Positions 1-8,135 of a stretch of DNA of 64,000 bases are shown in pieces. Made by a program: the position numbers and the translations under genes. How positions within the stretch are numbered: the first letter of the stretch is position 1; each line of letters opens with the position of its first letter. The stretch is from Bradyrhizobium erythrophlei (GTDB lineage: Bacteria > Pseudomonadota > Alphaproteobacteria > Rhizobiales > Xanthobacteraceae), in assembly GCF_900142985.1 (NCBI RefSeq), contig NZ_LT670849.1:4170501-4234500 (forward strand), given 5' to 3'. Below the pieces are notes generated by a model. The model was not told the DNA's origin. It did no database searches and saw nothing but the letters and a program-made list of their open reading frames with translations.

Positions 1-483
1 CGACTTGTGAACGTAGGCGGCGTGGGTCTGGTCGAGGAGATTGTCGGACAGCAGGAGGTAGTTGCAATCGAGCCGTTCGGTCTTGCACTTGTGCGGCCAC
101 CGCGCGTGCCAGGGATAGCTCGGAATGGCGGCCGGGTCCGACAGGCTGGCGTCGCCCATCCAGATCAGGCCGTCGCGCTCGGCAACGGGAAAGCTGCGGA
201 CCCTGGCGCTCTTCGGAACGAGAGGCTGGCCTGGTATTTCGACGCAGTTTCCGCTGCGATCGAAGACCATGCCGTGATATTCGCAGCGGATGTTGTTTCC
301 GAAAACCTCGCCACGGGACAGCGGCATGCCCCTGTGGCAACAGCGGTCTTCAAGGGCGACCACCACCTGGCCGTCGGACTGCCGATAAAATACCACCGGC
401 TCTTCGAGCAACGTCCGCGCAAGCGGCTTTGTGCCGATCTCCGTAGCCCAAGCGGCCACGTACCACGCGTTGTAGAGAAACAT
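1..483 (-). CDS. Rieske-type aromatic ring O-demethylase/oxygenase, N-terminal part (VanA-like)
   Basis: The coding strand runs off the start of the window, so only the first 161 residues are present. It begins at the ATG complementary to 481-483 (MFLYNAWYVAAWATEIG). A Rieske [2Fe-2S] motif is visible: C47-x-H49 and C66-x2-H69. The last residues, DQTHAAYVHK, correspond to the start of the mononuclear iron site (H154 and H159). VanA-family oxygenases demethylate vanillate or hydroxylate related aromatic acids with a partner reductase; the reductase is not in the window. The substrate cannot be read from the fragment. Confidence 0.9.
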   Translation of the reverse strand, partial: MFLYNAWYVAAWATEIGTKPLARTLLEEPVVFYRQSDGQVVVALEDRCCHRGMPLSRGEVFGNNIRCEYHGMVFDRSGNCVEIPGQPLVPKSARVRSFPVAERDGLIWMGDASLSDPAAIPSYPWHARWPHKCKTERLDCNYLLLSDNLLDQTHAAYVHKS

Positions 484-519
484 GACGATCCCCCATTCAC
501 GACGCCGTGTCCGAAAATC

Positions 520-553
520 GTAACATAAATTAGCTTCGTTACAATGCTAATTT
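520..553. promoter_or_regulatory. Overlapping dyads upstream of the Rieske oxygenase gene
   Basis: AAATTAGC (527-534) is repeated inverted as GCTAATTT (546-553), and GTAAC (520-524) is inverted as GTTAC (538-542). They lie 37-70 bp upstream of the oxygenase start, where a repressor operator would be expected. No regulator gene is adjacent inside the window, so the binding protein is unknown. Confidence 0.35.
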
Positions 554-762
554 TTAGAGCATTAGGCGGTGAGGGGAAATCTCCTGGGATTCGGCGCGTG
601 GCCGATCGCCCGGGCTTGCGGGTTGCTGGTTCCGGCTTGCAGTTCGCTACAACCCCGTCAACCGAAGAGACCATGCCGCAGCAAATCGACGCCGGCGGCA
701 CTTGGATGGGATTTGGAGTACGCGGCTCGCTTCTGCGCGCATCGTGTCTGCAATGCGCCTTG

Positions 763-1047
763 CTATCGAAGCCGGTCGATCTTCGCGGCCATATCGGGAT
801 AGCGGCTGACACGGTAGGTGGCGTTCTTGCAGGTCAGCACCCAAACCTCGTGATCCGGCTTCGATCGCTTCGTGTCCCGCGTGGCGCGCCGCGCGTCGTC
901 GCATACGACGCCTTGCGTGCGTACCTGGGCCGCCAGCATGTCCTTTGCGGTTTCGGCAGCCGCCGTTGCGATCAGCCCGAAAGGTCCCGATGGCATCGTC
1001 GCGAAGATCAAGAGCAGCAAACTTGCGAAATAGCGAGGCAGCGTCAT
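763..1047 (-). CDS. Small secreted protein of unknown function
   Basis: This encodes 94 residues. The N-terminus (MTLPRYFASLLLLIFATMPSG followed by a hydrophobic stretch and AAAE) is a typical Sec signal peptide, so the mature protein is probably about 60 residues and periplasmic. Two cysteines (in VVCDDAR and LTCKNATY) could form one disulfide. I do not recognise the family. The C-terminal YRVSRYPDMAAKIDRL pattern looks like a compact domain. The gene stands alone. Confidence 0.65.
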   Translation of the reverse strand: MTLPRYFASLLLLIFATMPSGPFGLIATAAAETAKDMLAAQVRTQGVVCDDARRATRDTKRSKPDHEVWVLTCKNATYRVSRYPDMAAKIDRLR

Positions 1048-1419
1048 GAGTCACTCCAGGGCGGCAAGGCGGCGCTGAGGCTCCACGCGAGAATAAGGAC
1101 ACGCAAAATACCACGCCGCGCACAAACGGAATACGGCAAAGCGCTTTATGGTCCGGGCTTCCGCGTGGCCGTGCCGCGCACTCCCTCTAATTCACCACCG
1201 TCATCGCCCGCGTGCATCGCGCACGGCCGGGCCAGCCGGCAATGCCCGCCATCGAAATTTACGGAAGGTTAACGAGGGGAAAAAAGCTTTCACCCTCAAT
1301 GTGATCGCGTCTTTTCAGGTCGCGGTTTCGCGCGCGAGAGGCCGTTCAACCCTTGCGAGAAATGACCTGCATCGGTACGGTCGCAGCAGAGTTAATTTTC
1401 CGTGAATGGATCAGTTGAA
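1048..1419. other. Intergenic stretch, nothing convincing
   Basis: This lies between two divergently transcribed genes and must hold both promoters. It is GC-rich, and its open frames lack coding character. I found no repeat or clear operator. Confidence 0.4.
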
Positions 1420-2403
1420 ATGACCGCAGTTCGGAGCGTGGAGCCGGAAGAACGTGTCGGAAGCCTGCCGCCAGGCACGATCGTCGGTGGTCCGGTGGTC
1501 GAGGCCAAGCTGCGCGAATCCTATGTCGTGTTCGGCATTCTTTACGCCGGTTCGATCGCAGCCGTGCTCTGGACGATCATGCAAGGCATCGGCTGGGTGG
1601 AGATTGCGGTCTTCGCCGGCATGTTCTGGCTGACCATGTTCGGGATGGGCGCCGGCATGCATCGCCTGTTCGTGCATCGGAGCTTTCGCTGCGGTCCGGT
1701 GATGAGGGCGTTCTTCGCTGCGATCGCCACGATGTCGGTGCAGGGCTCGGTGCTCAAATGGGTCTCCAATCATCGCCGGCACCATCTCTACGCCGACAAG
1801 CCCGGTGACGTGCACAGCCCTTTCTATGACGGCCGCGGCAACCGCTATCTCAGCTTCGTCAAGGGCATGTTGCATGCGCAAGGCTCCTGGGTGTTCGACG
1901 ATGTCGCGACCGACGGCGAATACTACGCCAAGGATATTGTGGCCGACCCGATCGCCATGTTCTTCACGAGAACGCGCTGGGTCTGGTACGGCCTGTCGGC
2001 CGTTTTCATTCCGGGCGCCATCGGCTACGCGGTTGGCGGATTCCACACCATGATGGGCTGCGTGCTGTTCGCAGGCCTTCTGCGCGCCTACCTCATGGTG
2101 CTCGTCACCTCGCTGGTCAACTCGTTCTGCCATAGCGACGGCCGCTACGGTTACCGTCGCTTCGAGCTCAATGACGGCACGACCAACGAGCTGGTAATCT
2201 CGATCCTCACTCTCGGTGAAGGGCTGCACAACAACCATCACCGGTTTCCGCGCGACGCCTATATTTCGCACGCCTGGTACGAAATCGACATCAATGGCCT
2301 GATCATTCGCGGGCTTGGGAAACTCGGGCTCGTGCACGACGTTTTCGACGGCGGACGCGCGTCGGCGGAACCGACCGAGCAGACTTCGCAAGCGGTGACC
2401 TAA
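1420..2403 (+). CDS. Fatty acid desaturase (acyl-CoA delta-9 type)
   Basis: This integral-membrane di-iron desaturase introduces a double bond into acyl chains. Counting from the upstream GTG at 1402, three histidine boxes are visible: HRLFVH (87-92), HRRHH (124-128) and HNNHH (276-280). Hydrophobic segments at about 42-60, 64-84, 192-212 and 216-238 fit the family's four-helix topology. The length of about 330 residues is normal for bacterial stearoyl-CoA desaturase homologues. The start is uncertain: the GTG at 1402 would add six residues and neither start has a clear Shine-Dalgarno sequence. No redox partner is adjacent. Confidence 0.9.
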   Translation: MTAVRSVEPEERVGSLPPGTIVGGPVVEAKLRESYVVFGILYAGSIAAVLWTIMQGIGWVEIAVFAGMFWLTMFGMGAGMHRLFVHRSFRCGPVMRAFFAAIATMSVQGSVLKWVSNHRRHHLYADKPGDVHSPFYDGRGNRYLSFVKGMLHAQGSWVFDDVATDGEYYAKDIVADPIAMFFTRTRWVWYGLSAVFIPGAIGYAVGGFHTMMGCVLFAGLLRAYLMVLVTSLVNSFCHSDGRYGYRRFELNDGTTNELVISILTLGEGLHNNHHRFPRDAYISHAWYEIDINGLIIRGLGKLGLVHDVFDGGRASAEPTEQTSQAVT

Positions 2404-2523
2404 GAATACGGCGAGTCCTTCCGAGGCAGCGAGCCGTCGCTGTCCGACCTCTTTCCGGAGTGATTCGGGATCGTAGAGCCGGACCGCATCGACCTTGTGG
2501 ATATCGACGGTCTGGCCACAGCG

Positions 2524-2577
2524 CGCTTTGCTTTGGACAAGTCGGCTTACATCACCGGTGTCGGCGTGGCGAGGGAC
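2524..2577 (+). pseudogene. Possible remnant of an SDR C-terminus
   Basis: A short frame reads RFALDKSAYITGVGVARD, close to the SDR signature 'FLASD-SAYITG--I-VDGG' near the end of classical short-chain dehydrogenases. No intact N-terminal part precedes it, and the following sequence does not continue the fold. It sits just upstream of a LysR gene that itself precedes an intact SDR gene, so it may be a scar of rearrangement. Chance similarity is possible over so short a stretch. Confidence 0.3.
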
Positions 2578-2754
2578 TGGTATCACAGCGCGGCTTACGA
2601 GAACGACCGGCATCGGCACCTCGGCCGGCTACGCGGCTGCGATCGTCGAAAGCGCAAACGTCCCGCGGCTACCTCAATTCCGGAATAGGCTAGCCCGGAA
2701 TTATGCACGATCTATTCCGCAGCTATGATAGCCTCTCTCCCCGGAGAGAGTCGG

Positions 2755-3648
2755 ATGGATCGGCTCGAAGGCATCAAGATATTCGTGCGCGTCGTCGAAA
2801 GCGGGAGCTTTTCGGCGGTCGCGCGCGAGCTTGGGACAGGGCAGCCGGCGATCAGCAAGCAGGTCGCAGCGCTTGAAGAACATCTCGGTGCGCAGCTTCT
2901 TGTGCGCACTTCCCGCAGTCTGAGCCTGACCGAGGCCGGACGCGACTTTTACGAATCTGCCGTGCGACTCATCAGCGATTTCGAGGCGGCAGAATCCCGC
3001 ATCGGTTCGGGACAGGCCTCGCCGTCTGGCGTGGTGCGCGTCAGCGCCGCGCCCGGCTTCTCTCACCGCTATGTCGTGCCGAAACTACCGTCGTTCCGCG
3101 CGCGCTTTCCCAAGGTTGTCGTCGAGATGCTGGCCTCCGAGCGGACGAGCAATCTCGTCGAAGAAGGCATCGACCTCGCCATTCGCAATGGCCCCCTTTC
3201 GGACTCTAGCCTTGTCGCGCGCAAGATCGGCGAGTCCGCCGTCGTCGCCGTCGCATCCGCGGAGTATCTGGAACGCAGAGGAGAGCCCACGCGCCCCGGC
3301 GATATCGACGGCCACGACGGCGTGATTTTCGTCTCACAGAATGGACCGCGACCCTGGACCTTCGCCACTCGCGCCGGAGTGATATCCTATCAGGCGGCGG
3401 CATCGTTTCGCAGCAATGACGGCGAAGAGCAACGCGCCGCGGTCCTTGCCGGCCTCGGTATCACGCAGGCGCCCCACTGGCTTTTTGCAGCCGACATACG
3501 CGCCGGAACCGTGCGGCGAATCCTGCGCGATTGTGAGCCGGCCAAAATTCCGATCAGCGCCGTGCGACCCGCGTCCCGCCGTCAGCCCAGCAAAGTCGCC
3601 GTGTTTGTTGACTTTCTCGCTGAGCTGCTCGCTGACGAGGAAACCTGA
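2755..3648 (+). CDS. LysR-family transcriptional regulator
   Basis: The protein of 297 residues starts MDRLEGIKIFVRVVESGSFS. A winged HTH occupies about residues 1-60 (SAVARELGTGQPAISKQVAALE), followed by a periplasmic-binding-like effector domain. I chose the ATG at 2755 because family members start at this point and a GGAGAG lies just upstream; the ATG at 2725 adds ten unlikely residues. It is followed in the same direction by an SDR (100 bp on) and a VOC protein, which are plausible targets. The effector is unknown. Confidence 0.9.
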   Translation: MDRLEGIKIFVRVVESGSFSAVARELGTGQPAISKQVAALEEHLGAQLLVRTSRSLSLTEAGRDFYESAVRLISDFEAAESRIGSGQASPSGVVRVSAAPGFSHRYVVPKLPSFRARFPKVVVEMLASERTSNLVEEGIDLAIRNGPLSDSSLVARKIGESAVVAVASAEYLERRGEPTRPGDIDGHDGVIFVSQNGPRPWTFATRAGVISYQAAASFRSNDGEEQRAAVLAGLGITQAPHWLFAADIRAGTVRRILRDCEPAKIPISAVRPASRRQPSKVAVFVDFLAELLADEET

Positions 3649-3748
3649 TCTATTCCCCAATGGGATCGATGCTATCCGAACTGAACGTCTAATGCCCGCT
3701 TCGTCGAATTAGTAGGTTTGCATCGCCGACAATGAATGAGGTGATGCC

Positions 3749-4498
3749 ATGAAACGGCTCGACAATAAGGTTGCGATAGTGACAGGCGCTTCAAAAGGAA
3801 TCGGAGCGGGCATTGCAAAAGCCTTCGGCGCGGAAGGTGCGGCGGTGGTTGTGAACTATGCGCGCGATCATGAAGGCGCGGAACGGGTGGTGCGCGAAAT
3901 CGCCGGCAAAGGTGGGCGCGCCATCGCCGTGCAAGGCGACGTGGCGCAGAGGTCCGACGCGCAACGCCTCGTCGCGGAGGCGAAAAAAGCCTTCGGCCGC
4001 CTGGATGTCCTTGTGAATAACGCGGGCGTCTTCTCGTTCGCACCCTTCGAGCAGTTCAGCGAGCAGGAGTTTCACCGTCAGTTCAACACGAATGTGCTTG
4101 GCACGTTCCTCATGATCGAAGCCGCTTTGCCGGCGTTCGGTGCGGAAGGCGGCGGCATTATCAACATCGGATCGACGGAGAGTGTCGCTGCCGACCCGAC
4201 CCTTTCGATCTACGTGGCGTCAAAGAGCGCCGTCGATGGCTTGACGCGCGTGCTCTCAAAAGAGTTCGGCCCCAGGAAAATCCGCGTTAACGCTCTCAGT
4301 CCCGGTGGAACCCAAACGGAGGGTGCGCACGCGGCGGGCGTCATGGGCCCGGAGTTCAAAAAGCAGGTGATCGCCAGTACGCCGCTGGGCCGCTTGGGCC
4401 AACCCGAGGACATCGCGCGCGTGGCCGTATTTCTTGCCTCGGATGATGCGGGCTGGCTCACGGGAGAAATCATCTTCGCGAACGGCGGCAACAAGTAA
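3749..4498 (+). CDS. Classical short-chain dehydrogenase/reductase (SDR)
   Basis: This 249-residue Rossmann oxidoreductase is full length for a classical SDR. It shows VTGASKGIG (11-19) for NAD(P) binding, NNAG (90-93), catalytic S142 and the Y155-x3-K159 pair (YVASK), and ends with ANGGNK. It resembles FabG-like glucose or 3-oxoacyl reductases, but the substrate cannot be inferred. It lies between a LysR regulator and a VOC protein on the same strand. An AATGAATGAGGTG stretch precedes the ATG as ribosome-binding region. Confidence 0.9.
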   Translation: MKRLDNKVAIVTGASKGIGAGIAKAFGAEGAAVVVNYARDHEGAERVVREIAGKGGRAIAVQGDVAQRSDAQRLVAEAKKAFGRLDVLVNNAGVFSFAPFEQFSEQEFHRQFNTNVLGTFLMIEAALPAFGAEGGGIINIGSTESVAADPTLSIYVASKSAVDGLTRVLSKEFGPRKIRVNALSPGGTQTEGAHAAGVMGPEFKKQVIASTPLGRLGQPEDIARVAVFLASDDAGWLTGEIIFANGGNK

Positions 4499-4566
4499 AA
4501 CGACTTCAGGAGAATAGCTTGCGCGGATCCGCGGGGCTGTAACAGTGAAACGAAAGGAGGAAGGTC

Positions 4567-4935
4567 ATGATTGACCATATCTATCTCCCCGTCTCTGACC
4601 TGAAGCGGTCGAGTGAACTCTATAAGAAGATGCTTGAGCCGCTTGGCATCGACATGCCCTACAAGTTCGATCGACTTCTCGGTTTCGCTATCAATGGCGA
4701 GCCGGGTTTCTGGCTGAAGAATGGCGAAGTCGCCAAGGACCTTTACGTCGCATTCACCGCCAAGAGCGCGGACGCTGTCAGGGCCAGCTACAAGGCGGCG
4801 ATAGACGCGGGAGCTACTTCAATCAAGGAACCGAGCCTTCGGCCCGAATGGCGTGCCGACTACTTCGCGGCAAACATCGGCGACCCGGACGGATACAACA
4901 TCGAGATTGCCTATAAGCCTTGGCTCTACAAATAA
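4567..4935 (+). CDS. VOC-superfamily (glyoxalase/bleomycin-resistance fold) protein
   Basis: This encodes 122 residues. It begins MIDHIYLPVSDLKRS, the usual first beta strand of a VOC module with metal-ligand His4, and ends GDPDGYNIEIAYKPW, matching the last strand with its acidic metal ligand. It is a single module, so it would work as a dimer. AAAGGAGGAAGGTC immediately before the ATG is a very strong Shine-Dalgarno sequence. It follows the SDR gene by 68 bp and is probably co-transcribed. Members include glyoxalases, dioxygenases and antibiotic-binding proteins; the activity here is unknown. Confidence 0.85.
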   Translation: MIDHIYLPVSDLKRSSELYKKMLEPLGIDMPYKFDRLLGFAINGEPGFWLKNGEVAKDLYVAFTAKSADAVRASYKAAIDAGATSIKEPSLRPEWRADYFAANIGDPDGYNIEIAYKPWLYK

Positions 4936-4984
4936 GCGGTACGAGCCATCTACCCATCTGAGGCCAGCCGGCCAGACGCCACTG

Positions 4985-5148
4985 GGCGTACGGGTGGCCG
5001 ACGATAAAGAGCTTCTTGCCGCCGATGTTGTCTTCGTCGCGACGCCGCCGGCCGCGCTTGACGACGTGGCGGCTGCGCTGAAGGGTTAAGCGACTTCATG
5101 AACGGTACGACATTTCGTATTGACGGCGGCGGTACGCTGACGGTCTGA
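4985..5148 (+). pseudogene. Decayed oxidoreductase fragments (coenzyme-binding piece plus SDR C-terminus)
   Basis: Downstream of the VOC gene, one frame reads VADDKELLAADVVFVATPPAAL up to a stop at 5087-5089, resembling a segment of a Rossmann reductase. In another frame FMNGTTFRIDGGGTLTV runs to the stop at 5146-5148 and closely matches the extreme C-terminus of classical SDRs. Neither has an intact gene around it. This is the second SDR tail fragment near the intact SDR at 3749-4498. Confidence 0.4.
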
Positions 5149-5193
5149 TTTTCACTTCAATAAGGGCCGAGTTTGTGATGTACATTCCAGCAA

Positions 5194-5269
5194 TGGTGGG
5201 CCCGGCAGGACTCGAACCTGCAACCAGACCGTTATGAGCGGCCGGCTCTAACCATTGAGCTACAGGCCC
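5194..5269 (-). tRNA. tRNA with CAT anticodon, probably tRNA-Ile2 (lysidine-modified)
   Basis: A 76-nt cloverleaf reads on the minus strand. Acceptor GGGCCTG (5269-5263) pairs with CGGGCCC, the D arm is GCTC/GAGC, the anticodon stem GGCCG/CGGTC encloses CTCATAA (anticodon at 5236-5234), and the T arm is GCAGG/CCTGC. The CCA end is encoded (5196-5194). The short D-loop and anticodon-arm pattern resemble tRNA-Ile2, whose C34 is converted to lysidine by TilS to read AUA. The alternative is elongator tRNA-Met. Confidence 0.9.
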
Positions 5270-5388
5270 CCGCGAATGCCGACAACGGCCAAGCGGTTGC
5301 GGGAGATGGATTACCTTGCGTCGGGCGATCCGGCAATGCCGGGGACCTGTAATTTGCAATTTCGGATTTTCAGAAATTTGCCTTGACC

Positions 5389-5430
5389 GCGGGATAGAAA
5401 CAGGAATATGCCGATTTGTATCCCGCGCCT
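5389..5430. repeat. Inverted repeat, 9-bp arms
   Basis: CGCGGGATA and TATCCCGCG are separated by about 24 nt at the left edge of the large intergenic repeat. Function is unknown. Confidence 0.4.
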
Positions 5431-5810
5431 CTCCAGAGGGGCGTTTCGCGATCGTCACGAACGTTGGGCGCGGGATGCGATGGACGCTCTTCGCGCCGCC
5501 GGACGACTGGCGCTTGGGGCGGACGGCGAAGTCGTGTGGTCCTGATGTCTCGACGCTGACATCTGGCGATAATGCTTAAGCATTACGCCTGCGGCGACAA
5601 AAAGCCCGATCACCGGGGAGAGCACGAAGGAAACCGTAACACCATCGCGCGGGGAATGCTGGAATCGTTCGGCAACCCTGTGGTGGCTAACTCGTGTGCT
5701 TTCTACTTTCGCACGCGAGGCTGCGGGGTGTTCGAGCCCCCGGCATTCCCCGCGCCCTCTCGTGAGAGGGCGGAAATTCTTGCAAGACTCGGGCGTCAAG
5801 CGTCGCGGGA
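5421..5810. repeat. Large intergenic repeat, copy 1 (uninterrupted)
   Basis: About 390 bp similar to the segment at 56016-56380. Shared blocks include CGCGATCGTCACGAACGTTG, CGGACGGCGAAGTCGTGTGG, GAGAGCACGAAGGAAACCGT and CCCTCT. Between the blocks the copies differ in sequence and small indels, mostly in loop-like parts of palindromes (for example TTTCGCACGCG). It has no coding character. Its left edge (GCCTCTCCAGAGGGGCG) shows what the other copy probably looked like before the IS110 insertion. Confidence 0.75.
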
Positions 5811-5840
5811 AGGTGAGGGTGTGTCTGGCGACTATTTCCA

Positions 5841-5962
5841 CGTCGTCCCGGCGAACGCCGGACCCATAACCACAGGGGTGAGTGATGGAGCGAAAGCCGT
5901 CGACCAATGTCTTTCAAAACAAACGCCGCGGCGTATGGGTCCCGGCGTTCGCCGGGACGACG
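5841..5962. repeat. Palindromic repeat pair (REP-like)
   Basis: The arm at 5841-5868 (CGTCGTCCCGGCGAACGCCG...) is repeated inverted at 5934-5962 (...CGGCGTTCGCCGGGACGACG), with one base missing in the left arm. Each arm is itself a palindrome around CCGGCGAACGCCGG. The 65-bp centre has no gene. Such bipartite elements are common between genes in Bradyrhizobium. Confidence 0.8.
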
Positions 5963-5994
5963 GAAGCGGTATACGCAAGGCAATGACGGCAACC

Positions 5995-6966
5995 TCAATC
6001 CACCGACACGCCGGCAAATTCGACCACCTTGCGCCATTTCTCGGTTTCAACCTCAATGAGTTTTCCGAATTCGGCAGGGGTCATCGGCTTCGGAATGCCG
6101 CCGAGCATCGCCAGTCGCTCGACGAGTTTCGGATCCTTGAGCGCTTCGGCAACCGCCTTGTTGAGGATCTCCACCACTTCCGGCGGCGTGCCCTTGGGCG
6201 CGGAGATGCCATAGAAGCCGACCGATTCGAATCCCGGCACGGTCTCGGCGATCGCGGGCACATCGGGCAGGCCCGGCCAGCGTTGCGGCGAGGTAACGCC
6301 GAGCGCGCGCACGGTGCCGGCGCGCGATTGCTCGAGGCCAGAGGGCATGTTGTCGAAGATCAGCTGCACCTTGTTGGAGATGATGTCGGGGAAGGCGATC
6401 GCCGATCCGCGATAGGGAACGTGCAGCATGTTGCAGCCGGTCATCGCCTTGAACAATTCGCCCGACATATGCACCGAGGTGCCGAGGCCCGACGACGCAT
6501 AGGAAACCTTGCCCGGATTGGCCTTGCAGTAGTCGATGAATTCCTGGACGTTCTTCACCGGCATCGCGTTGGAGACGACGAGCATGTTGGTCAACTGCAT
6601 GATGCTCGCGACCGGCACGGTGTCGCGGATGAAATCATAATTGAGGTGCTTGTAGAGCGAGGTCGCGATCGCGTTGTTGGGTGCGACGAACAGAAGCGTG
6701 TAGCCATCCGGCGTGGAGTTGATGGCGGTTGCGGCCGCAATGCTGCCGCCGGAGCCGGCGCGGTTCTCGACCACGAATTGCTGTCCGAGACGTTCCGACA
6801 GCCATTGCGCCATGATGCGCGCCACGACGTCGACCGGGCCGCCGGCGGCAAAGCCGATCAGCCAGTGCACGGGCCGGTTCGGATAATCGGCGGCCAATGT
6901 CGGCCGCGCGCCAGCCAGGCCCAAAACAGCGATGGTGGCAATCATCGCTGCGCGCAAAGCTTTCAT
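5995..6966 (-). CDS. Tripartite tricarboxylate transporter-type solute-binding protein (Bug/TctC family)
   Basis: The protein starts MKALRAAMIATIAVLGLAGA with a Sec signal peptide cleaved near TLAADYPNRP, and has about 323 residues, usual for Bug receptors. Family marks are YPNRPVHWLIGFAAGGPVD, VVENRAGSGGSI, PDGYTLLF, and GTPPEVVEILNKA near the end. It binds small carboxylates or other metabolites in the periplasm. No TctA/TctB membrane genes are near, as is common for this family. The ATG at 6966 is preceded by GGAG at a good distance; a TTG six codons upstream is less likely. Confidence 0.88.
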   Translation of the reverse strand: MKALRAAMIATIAVLGLAGARPTLAADYPNRPVHWLIGFAAGGPVDVVARIMAQWLSERLGQQFVVENRAGSGGSIAAATAINSTPDGYTLLFVAPNNAIATSLYKHLNYDFIRDTVPVASIMQLTNMLVVSNAMPVKNVQEFIDYCKANPGKVSYASSGLGTSVHMSGELFKAMTGCNMLHVPYRGSAIAFPDIISNKVQLIFDNMPSGLEQSRAGTVRALGVTSPQRWPGLPDVPAIAETVPGFESVGFYGISAPKGTPPEVVEILNKAVAEALKDPKLVERLAMLGGIPKPMTPAEFGKLIEVETEKWRKVVEFAGVSVD

Positions 6967-7091
6967 GACGGCCGCTCCATTCAAACGCCGGGTAAGCTAT
7001 GCTTTCATACAAAGCGGGACTTGCCTATGGTGCCCCGCTCGGGACCTTTTGTCTCATTCGGGCTTGGCTGAAATGTGAAGGGGTTTTACCG

Positions 7092-8066
7092 ATGGTCATC
7101 AGGTGTGCGATCGGAGTGGCCTTCGCGCTGCTTCTGGCAGGTAGCGTTGCAGCGCAAGAAGGAGACAAGACTGTGCCGAAACTGACCGTGGTTCTTGCAA
7201 CCGCAACGCAGGGCGGCGGCTTTCCGCTCTACGGCAACGCCTTTGCGGAAGTCATGATGCAGGCCGATCCGACGCTCGTGGTCGAGACCCGCAACACCAT
7301 GGGGTCCAGCGAAAACATTCCCTCGCTCGAACAGAACAAGTTCGATCTCGGGCTGGTGGCCGGGGAATCCTTCAACCAGGCGCGGGAAGGCGTCGGAGGC
7401 AAGCCTCCGATCAAGCTGAAGATCCTGACCGCGATCTACGGCACCGCCGGTATGTTCGCGGTACGCGCCGACAGCAAGTATCACACGATTCAAGATCTCG
7501 TCGGCAAGCCCATTGCTTTTGGTGCGAAGGGCTCGGGCATTCCGATCCTGTCGCGCTACATGCTGGACGGGATCGGGTTGAAGCAGGACGAAGACTTCAA
7601 GGCCTTCCTGCTCGATCACGCCAAGGAGGGTCCGGAGATGGTGCTCGACGGACGGGCGGAAGCGATCTGGGGGGCGGGCATCGGCTATCCCGGCTTCATG
7701 GAGCTTGCGAAGAGCGCGCCGGGCGTCCGCTTCATCGCGCCGACGGCCGACGAGATCGCGCGGATGACCGCCAAGCATCCGTTCCTCAAGCCCATGACGA
7801 TTCCGGCCGGCAGCTATCCGACGCAGAACGCTGACATCAAATCGCTGGGGTCGTGGAGTTTCATCCTGACCAAGACCGATCTGCCCGATGATGTTGCCTA
7901 CCGGCTGGCGCGCACGTTGCACGGCGCTGAAGGCGCGTTCTGCAAGCGCTTGGCGCAGGCCTGCGAAACCACGGCGGTGAATACGGTGGCAGCCGTGCCG
8001 GATATTGCGCTCATTCATCCCGGCGTGATGAAATATTTCCGCGAGATCGGCGTGGTGAAACAGTGA
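7092..8066 (+). CDS. TAXI-family TRAP transporter solute-binding protein
   Basis: This periplasmic receptor has 324 residues and a signal peptide (MVIRCAIGVAFALLLAGSVAAQ). TAXI features are TQGGGFPLYGNAFAEVM, NTMGSSENIPSLEQNKFDLGLV and GKPIAFGAKGSG. The usual partner, a DctQM-fused permease, is absent here. It is transcribed divergently from the TctC-type receptor at 5995, about 125 bp apart. The likely ligand class is carboxylate (glutamate- or 2-oxoglutarate-like), but the ligand cannot be assigned. Confidence 0.85.
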   Translation: MVIRCAIGVAFALLLAGSVAAQEGDKTVPKLTVVLATATQGGGFPLYGNAFAEVMMQADPTLVVETRNTMGSSENIPSLEQNKFDLGLVAGESFNQAREGVGGKPPIKLKILTAIYGTAGMFAVRADSKYHTIQDLVGKPIAFGAKGSGIPILSRYMLDGIGLKQDEDFKAFLLDHAKEGPEMVLDGRAEAIWGAGIGYPGFMELAKSAPGVRFIAPTADEIARMTAKHPFLKPMTIPAGSYPTQNADIKSLGSWSFILTKTDLPDDVAYRLARTLHGAEGAFCKRLAQACETTAVNTVAAVPDIALIHPGVMKYFREIGVVKQ

Positions 8067-8079
8067 GAGAAGTATCGTG

Positions 8080-8124
8080 CCCCGGATCTGCGTCGCTTCA
8101 TTGCATGCCGCGACGCGTCCGGGA
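8080..8124. repeat. Short palindromic repeat (CCCGGAT...GTCCGGG type), copy 1
   Basis: CCCCGGATCTGCGTCGC and GCGACGCGTCCGGG form an imperfect hairpin just after the TAXI gene. A close copy lies at 54616-54657. It may serve as a transcription end between the two convergent genes. Confidence 0.6.
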
Positions 8125-8135
8125 CATGAGTACCG

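Noticed and set aside
7..528. Plus-strand open frame over the Rieske gene
   Set aside because: It is a shadow of the minus-strand oxygenase, whose Rieske motif is clear.
5842..5962. CRISPR-like repeats
   Set aside because: It is a single inverted pair, not a regularly spaced direct-repeat array; no cas genes are present.
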